Shown: positions 60,801-64,000 of the stretch, piece after piece
How positions within the stretch are numbered: position 1 is the first letter of the stretch
How the letters are laid out: each line of letters starts with the position of its first letter
Assembly (NCBI RefSeq): GCF_004339085.1
Contig: NZ_SMFX01000001.1
Location: 1,744,242 to 1,808,241 of the forward strand
Length of the DNA stretch: 64,000 nt
DNA from: Thiogranum longum
GTDB lineage: Bacteria > Pseudomonadota > Gammaproteobacteria > DSM-19610
Reading direction: 5' to 3'
Notes under the pieces: generated by a model
Database searches by the model: none
The model's input: the letters and a program-made list of their open reading frames with translations, nothing else
What the model was told of the DNA's origin: nothing
Made by a program: the position numbers and the translations under genes

Positions 60801-61191
60801 GCACCGTCACTATCGCCTGGCCACGCTGAGTGGCAGAGTAAACATGACGCACGCCCGGAATCTGGCTCATGATACGTTCCAGCGGCTCAGTCACCAGGCT
60901 GGTGACCTGCTCGGCCGAAGCGCCGGGATACTGCACGTACAGGTCGACCATAGGCACCGAGATCTCCGGGTCTTCCTGGCGCGGAGTAAACATCAGCCCC
61001 AGTAACCCGATGAACAGCGCCGCCACCATCATCAACGGTGTGATCGGCGAATCGATAAAGGTACAGGCGATGCGCCCGGCCATACCGAGATGCTTGTTCT
61101 CGACCTCTTCCCGGTCACGGATCTCAAGCAATTCCAGGTCCGTTTCGGATGAGGAATTGCTGTTTTCCGGGTTGTCTTTGTTATCTGTCAT
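57826..61191 (-). CDS. RND efflux transporter permease (AcrB/HAE-like)
   Basis: A 1121-residue inner-membrane pump with 12 expected membrane helices, two large periplasmic loops, and the proton-relay motif GILVDDATVVVENIFRRW in helix 4. The start at 61191 (MTDNKDNPENS) is chosen over a frame that runs 38 residues into the neighbouring gene. It works with the membrane fusion protein encoded just before it (25-base gap). No outer-membrane channel gene is in the window. Family membership is clear; the substrate is not. Confidence 0.93.
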   Translation of the reverse strand: MTDNKDNPENSNSSSETDLELLEIRDREEVENKHLGMAGRIACTFIDSPITPLMMVAALFIGLLGLMFTPRQEDPEISVPMVDLYVQYPGASAEQVTSLVTEPLERIMSQIPGVRHVYSATQRGQAIVTVRFLVGEPLGPSIVKVHDKIQSNLDKIPPGVAMPLVKPKGINDVPVVTITLSSDSVDDAALRTLGVDVLQRLREVPDSGQGFVVGGRAEQVQIEVNPERLAGFNLTLDQLAQTIRAANQQMKAGSLEASDNAYTVYTGAFLHSADEIGSLVVATRGGAPIYIRDVAKVVHSPEEPHQIVAYSTGQAGVDHEEMANSEPAVTIALAKKEGTNGVTVANDVIAKLELLQGHLIPDNVRVTITRDYGKTANDKVNELLLALFEAAVAVAILCLIGLGTRAAFVVITVIPIVILITVWAAWVLDYSINRVSLFALIFSIGILVDDATVVVENIFRRWMEAGRTTVGIAIDAVREVGNPTILATMTIISALLPMGWVSGLMGPYMRPIPVLGSAAMFFSLLAAFIFTPWFAVRVRPSSVKAFRKAEAREKRTHEIIGKIYEPLIRPLINNRKLGITFLVSVIVMTAGVCSLFYFQVVAVKMLPFDNKPEFNVVVNMPEGTALPVTANVIHQLSERMRAEIPEVIAIQTYVGTASPFNFNGLVRHYYLRQKPWMGDIQVMLLDKHDRERTSHELSVVARELLDPVAEKMGARIQVVEMPPGPPVLQTVVAEVHGPDPITRRQVARDLETMFQQAEGLVDVDTYMADPYTYWKFEVDREKATRVGVTVEAVNRNLAMAMGGYKLGDVKRGAPLEPTYIVIQAPLSVRARISQLANLPIPATDGTNIPLGELGTFVKHLEDPYIYHKDLRGVEYVTGEMTGRLGAPIYGMFNVEDLISEYTTPDGVVMGGMPMNLLGPPDNDLHSGIEWTGEWTVTYETFRDMGLAFMAAMLLIYGLIVVEFRDYALAGLIMAPIPLTLIGIIPGHWIMGAEFTATSMIGMIALGGIIVRISILLVEFVKIEVENGKDIREAAVDAAKTRLRPILITSLTMMAGAAAILTDPIFNGMAVSLMFGGGVATLFTLIVIPMGCISAEKRFRRHGCDVLEHRIAEEDAHKQAET

Positions 61192-61216
61192 AACACACGC
61201 CACAGGTAACGGTAAA

Positions 61217-62467
61217 TCATGGCTTCTTACTCCAGTCCGGAGAAGCCTCGGCTGGCGGAACAGCGTATATACGCTCGCCCACCTTGAGCCCGGACAGAAC
61301 GGCAACCTGGTTGTTACTGATGTAATCGCCCAGCCGGATCAGGCGCAGTTCCTTGCCATTATCCGGTGTTGCCACATACACCGCCGGCAGGCTGCCACGC
61401 CAAAGCACAGCACTGTCGGGTATAACGGGCACCTCCTTGGTCGATGATGATTCTTCCGGCACCATGACCTCGGCATACATGCCCGGGCCACCCGGCACGC
61501 CGACGGGAAGATCAAATTTGACAACAACTGTGTGGCGAACCGGATCCGCCGTCGGGAAGATCTGCGCAACACGCGCATTGACGCGGACATTACCGACGTC
61601 GATCCTGACCGGCACCATCATGCCCTTCTTCAGTCCACTCATGAGCCGTACCGGTACATTGACCTGTACCTGCAGATACGTCAGATCAGCATATTCAACC
61701 AACGGCTGTCCGGGTTGTACCGTGTCACCCTTCTCCACCATCTTCTTGATAATGACACCATCGAAGGGTGCGAAAGATCGCGTATCGCGCAACTTTGCGT
61801 CGATCTGTTCGAGCTGTGACTGTGCAGCTGCCAGTTGCGACTCAGCCTGGCTGAGTTGTGTGCCACGGGCATACAGGTTGGCGCGTTCATCCACCCAGCG
61901 ATTACCACCGTAGTTGCCTGGCATAACACTCTGGGCAAACGGCTGGGTAAACATCTGGTCGAACATACCGGGCATACCCATACCGCCCGAACGTGAAATA
62001 CTGCGATCCTGCGGTGACAAGATCTCGCGGTCGTACTGGACGCGGGCATTGGCAATCTGCGACTGTGCGGCAGCGATCTGCGATAGCACCTCGCGGCGTT
62101 TTGCCAGCAATTGCGAATCGTCTATGGCAACCAGGATGTCGTCTTTCTTGAACTTGTCACCCTCGGTACCGGCAATCATGTCAATGCGGCCCGGAATCTG
62201 GGCGGTTAACGTAACCTCCTTGTAGGCAACCACGGTACCGCCCAGGGTGACGGCATTCGCTGCACTGCTGGCCTGCACCGTAACGATCTGTTCGCCACCC
62301 GTGCTCTCCGCGGCCAGCGCGAGCGATGCAACAAGACTGGAAATAAAGAAACCAAGAAGGATAAAATGAAACGATGCAGGCTGCCGACAGAAGTCCGGCC
62401 AATGAAATTCGCGGCGTTGTACAACAGAACTGACCCGCTTGACCGGCTTATGACCTGTTATCCTCAC
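61217..62467 (-). CDS. RND membrane fusion protein (HlyD/AcrA family)
   Basis: A 416-residue periplasmic adaptor with a membrane/signal helix near residues 33-53 (FHFILLGFFISSLVASLALA), lipoyl halves, a long alpha hairpin with SQIAAAQSQIANARVQYDRE and QLSQAESQLAAAQSQLEQI, and beta-barrel. The start GTG 62467 was chosen because GAGGAG lies 6 bases before it; an ATG 23 codons earlier (62536) is also possible but without a ribosome site. It forms the efflux unit with the RND gene. Confidence 0.85.
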   Translation of the reverse strand: MRITGHKPVKRVSSVVQRREFHWPDFCRQPASFHFILLGFFISSLVASLALAAESTGGEQIVTVQASSAANAVTLGGTVVAYKEVTLTAQIPGRIDMIAGTEGDKFKKDDILVAIDDSQLLAKRREVLSQIAAAQSQIANARVQYDREILSPQDRSISRSGGMGMPGMFDQMFTQPFAQSVMPGNYGGNRWVDERANLYARGTQLSQAESQLAAAQSQLEQIDAKLRDTRSFAPFDGVIIKKMVEKGDTVQPGQPLVEYADLTYLQVQVNVPVRLMSGLKKGMMVPVRIDVGNVRVNARVAQIFPTADPVRHTVVVKFDLPVGVPGGPGMYAEVMVPEESSSTKEVPVIPDSAVLWRGSLPAVYVATPDNGKELRLIRLGDYISNNQVAVLSGLKVGERIYAVPPAEASPDWSKKP

Positions 62468-62567
62468 GGCTGTCTCCTCAGACACTATACTGTCAGTTGA
62501 TGTCCTGACTTTTTCGCACCGCAACGCGAAACACATAGGGGCAGGAACATTAATTTACAGTGACTAG

Positions 62568-62584
62568 AGCAAGGCCCGTACCAG
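62568..62584 (-). promoter_or_regulatory. Sigma-54 promoter of the efflux operon
   Basis: On the minus strand CTGGTACGGGCCTTGCT matches the sigma-54 consensus YTGGCACGNNNNTTGCW at all fixed positions but one (T for C after TGG), with the exact GG to GC spacing. The -24 GG is at 62582-62581 and the -12 GC at 62570-62569. Transcription would start near 62557, about 90 bases before the GTG start of the fusion protein gene. Confidence 0.82.
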
Positions 62585-62634
62585 GTTTACATGTTTATGT
62601 TTCTATTAGATTTTTCTATATCTCTGTTTGTGTC

Positions 62635-62770
62635 GTTGCAACACAAGTACCTGATACATTCCTTTCGCTTTAGTTCATTACCTGTTGAAAGCTTTTCTGT
62701 TTTCGAGACAGAAATAAGCATGCAACAATTGTGCAACGGTTTTCACCCGTTGCAACACAAAAGTGTTGCA
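62635..62770. promoter_or_regulatory. Repeated TGCAAC sites, probable activator (enhancer) sites
   Basis: TGCAAC occurs at 62637, 62721, 62732 and 62751, and its complement at 62765. GTTGCAACACAA occurs twice (62635 and 62749), and TGCAACAC-AAAA-GTGTTGCA (62751-62770) is a perfect 8-bp inverted repeat. They lie about 80-210 bases upstream of the sigma-54 start site, where enhancer-binding proteins usually bind, and the activator gene is next to them. Confidence 0.7.
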
Positions 62771-62771
62771 T

Positions 62772-62813
62772 TTGATCTGCATCAACGTCCTGCAAAGTGC
62801 AGAGAGATATATT
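62772..62813 (+). promoter_or_regulatory. FNR-type box and -10 of the activator gene
   Basis: TTGATCTGCATCAA at 62772-62785 is a perfect FNR/ANR box (TTGAT-N4-ATCAA). A -10-like TATATT stands at 62808-62813, putting the start near 62820, so that the box is centred at -41.5, the usual class II activation position. This suggests induction when oxygen is low. The box abuts the activator site repeat. Confidence 0.8.
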
Positions 62814-62879
62814 TAGTACTCAATAATATTCTGATGCACTAGAACATCGGAAAATTGCAGTGTGAGATGAGGAGGCTGA

Positions 62880-64000
62880 ATGAAAACGCTGGAGCAGTTT
62901 GCGCCGCTGATGGACGCAGTCATTGCGCACATTCACGAAGGAGTAATACTCACCGACTACAAGGGCAAGATCCTTTTCCACAACCCGGCAGCTGACGAGT
63001 TACTGGGATTTACGGACTTTGATTCCGTCAGTGATATTCAGGCATGTACCGGTATAGACTTGCAAAAGTCACTGACCACAGCCGCCAATAGCTCGCTGGC
63101 CATGGATCACCTGCCCGTTGGAAGGCATCACTTCGAGCAGCGCATCACGCGCAATGGAAAAACCCGCTTCCTGGAAGTGAATACCTCCACTGTGCCGGTT
63201 CCCGGCAAGCCTTCTCCGGTACATTTGATGGTTATGTCGGATATTACCGACAGGCGTCGCCTGCAGGCCGTGCTGAATGACGAGCGAAGCGCAGGGCTCA
63301 TTACACAGGATCCACACATGATCGAGATATCGGTCATGATGGAACAGATTGCATCTACCTGCGCATCGGTTTTGTTACAGGGTGAGTCCGGTACCGGAAA
63401 AAGCCTGATCGCACGTATGGTCCACGAAATGAGTGACCGGAGCAGCGAGCCACTGGTAGAAATCAACTGTGCAGCCATACCGGATGCATTGCTGGAGTCC
63501 GAACTGTTCGGACACGTCAAAGGCGCCTTCACCGGTGCAACCCAGGACCGTAAAGGCAGGTTACAGAGCGCACACGGCGGTACGCTGTTCCTGGATGAAA
63601 TCAGCGAATTGCCATTGCACCTGCAACCGAAATTACTCAAGGCACTGGAAGAACAAACCTTCCAGATGGTGGGATCGGACAAGAACATCAATGTTGATGT
63701 GCGTATTATCGTTGCCTCCAACCAGAACCTGCGGGAACTTGTCGATGCCGGTGACTTCCGCGCCGACCTTTATTACCGACTGGCCGTAATCCCGGTCGAG
63801 ATCCCTGCCCTGCGCGAACGGCCGGGCGACATTCCGCTACTGGTTCATTATATCTGCGACCAGCTGGTCAGTCGTGGTTACCCCGACAATATTGAATGTG
63901 ACTATGACGCGATGCAGATGATGATGAACTACCCGTGGCCGGGCAATGTACGCGAACTGAATAATGCTGTTGAACACGGCATGATCCTGGCCAGGAACGG
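62880..64000 (+). CDS. Sigma-54-dependent activator with PAS domain, 5' part
   Basis: Open from ATG 62880 to the window end (373 codons, no stop). GAGGAGG precedes the start. Residues about 10-125 are a PAS domain (VILTDYKGKILFHNPAADEL). From about 145 an AAA+ domain: Walker A GESGTGKS, GAFTGATQDRKGR (sigma-54 contact loop), GTLFLDEI Walker B, YPWPGNVREL. The DNA-binding end is outside the window. It is divergent from the RND efflux operon, which has a sigma-54 promoter, so it most likely controls that operon. Confidence 0.92.
   Translation, partial: MKTLEQFAPLMDAVIAHIHEGVILTDYKGKILFHNPAADELLGFTDFDSVSDIQACTGIDLQKSLTTAANSSLAMDHLPVGRHHFEQRITRNGKTRFLEVNTSTVPVPGKPSPVHLMVMSDITDRRRLQAVLNDERSAGLITQDPHMIEISVMMEQIASTCASVLLQGESGTGKSLIARMVHEMSDRSSEPLVEINCAAIPDALLESELFGHVKGAFTGATQDRKGRLQSAHGGTLFLDEISELPLHLQPKLLKALEEQTFQMVGSDKNINVDVRIIVASNQNLRELVDAGDFRADLYYRLAVIPVEIPALRERPGDIPLLVHYICDQLVSRGYPDNIECDYDAMQMMMNYPWPGNVRELNNAVEHGMILARN

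Overview
The window reads as chromosomal DNA of a sulfur-oxidising gammaproteobacterium. It carries a complete reverse (oxidative) dissimilatory sulfite reductase cluster, dsrABEFHCMKLJOPNR, in one direction from about 33.8 to 46.6 kb. The dsrEFH and dsrL genes mark the oxidative type. A probable dsrS and the siroheme synthase cysG lie elsewhere in the window, and a gene for a Gly/Tyr-rich sulfur globule protein lies near 56 kb. Housekeeping genes (tsaB, trhP, mrcB, a DinG/YoaA helicase, tpm, grxC) are of gammaproteobacterial type. I see no rRNA, tRNA, CRISPR array, insertion sequence or prophage.

Layout. 0-23.9 kb: the end of a TRAP permease gene, then mostly minus-strand housekeeping genes. 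These include trhP, tsaB, a helicase, mrcB, a VWA/coiled-coil pair, tpm-cysG, and a grxC-dsrS-Sel1 group. An outer-membrane/phosphate-binding-like pair on the plus strand is followed by an SOS-controlled UmuC-like polymerase with a near-perfect LexA box, a class II aldolase, and an ExeA-type ATPase with five exact 81-bp internal repeats. 24-31 kb: conserved proteins of unknown role, two 2OG-Fe(II) oxygenases, a GNAT acetyltransferase and a large GGDEF-EAL protein.

31-49.5 kb is the sulfur oxidation region. On the minus strand, facing away from dsrA, are a DsrC-like protein without cysteines, an orphan Cas6/Cmx6-like protein, a 64-residue protein and a TauD-like oxygenase. The plus-strand dsr operon starts from a strong sigma-70-type promoter followed by a leader of about 250 nt with two long hairpins. 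A hairpin separates dsrA from dsrB, a terminator-like hairpin separates dsrC from dsrM, and a palindromic repeat separates dsrP from dsrN. After dsrR come a NarX-like kinase lacking a periplasmic sensor, a NarL-like regulator and a rhodanese. DsrAB would oxidise sulfur delivered through DsrEFH and DsrC, with electrons leaving through DsrL and DsrMKJOP, siroheme supplied by CysG and DsrN amidating it.

49.5-57.8 kb: after a small S24-like protein lacking its catalytic serine and an HDOD protein, eight minus-strand genes lie in a row. They encode two secreted Pro/Tyr/Gly-rich proteins, a sulfur globule protein, a LolA-like periplasmic protein, a TPR membrane protein with a DQAT tandem repeat, a membrane coiled-coil protein, a dynamin-like GTPase and an MlaC-like protein. 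I infer an undescribed envelope system for sulfur globule formation or handling, and consider this the best candidate for a novel system here.

57.8-64 kb: an RND efflux operon read from a near-consensus sigma-54 promoter. It faces away from a PAS-AAA+ sigma-54 activator (cut by the window end) that has a perfect FNR-type box placed exactly at -41.5 of a predicted start. Repeated TGCAAC sites between them look like upstream activator sites. Together these give a readable regulatory circuit.
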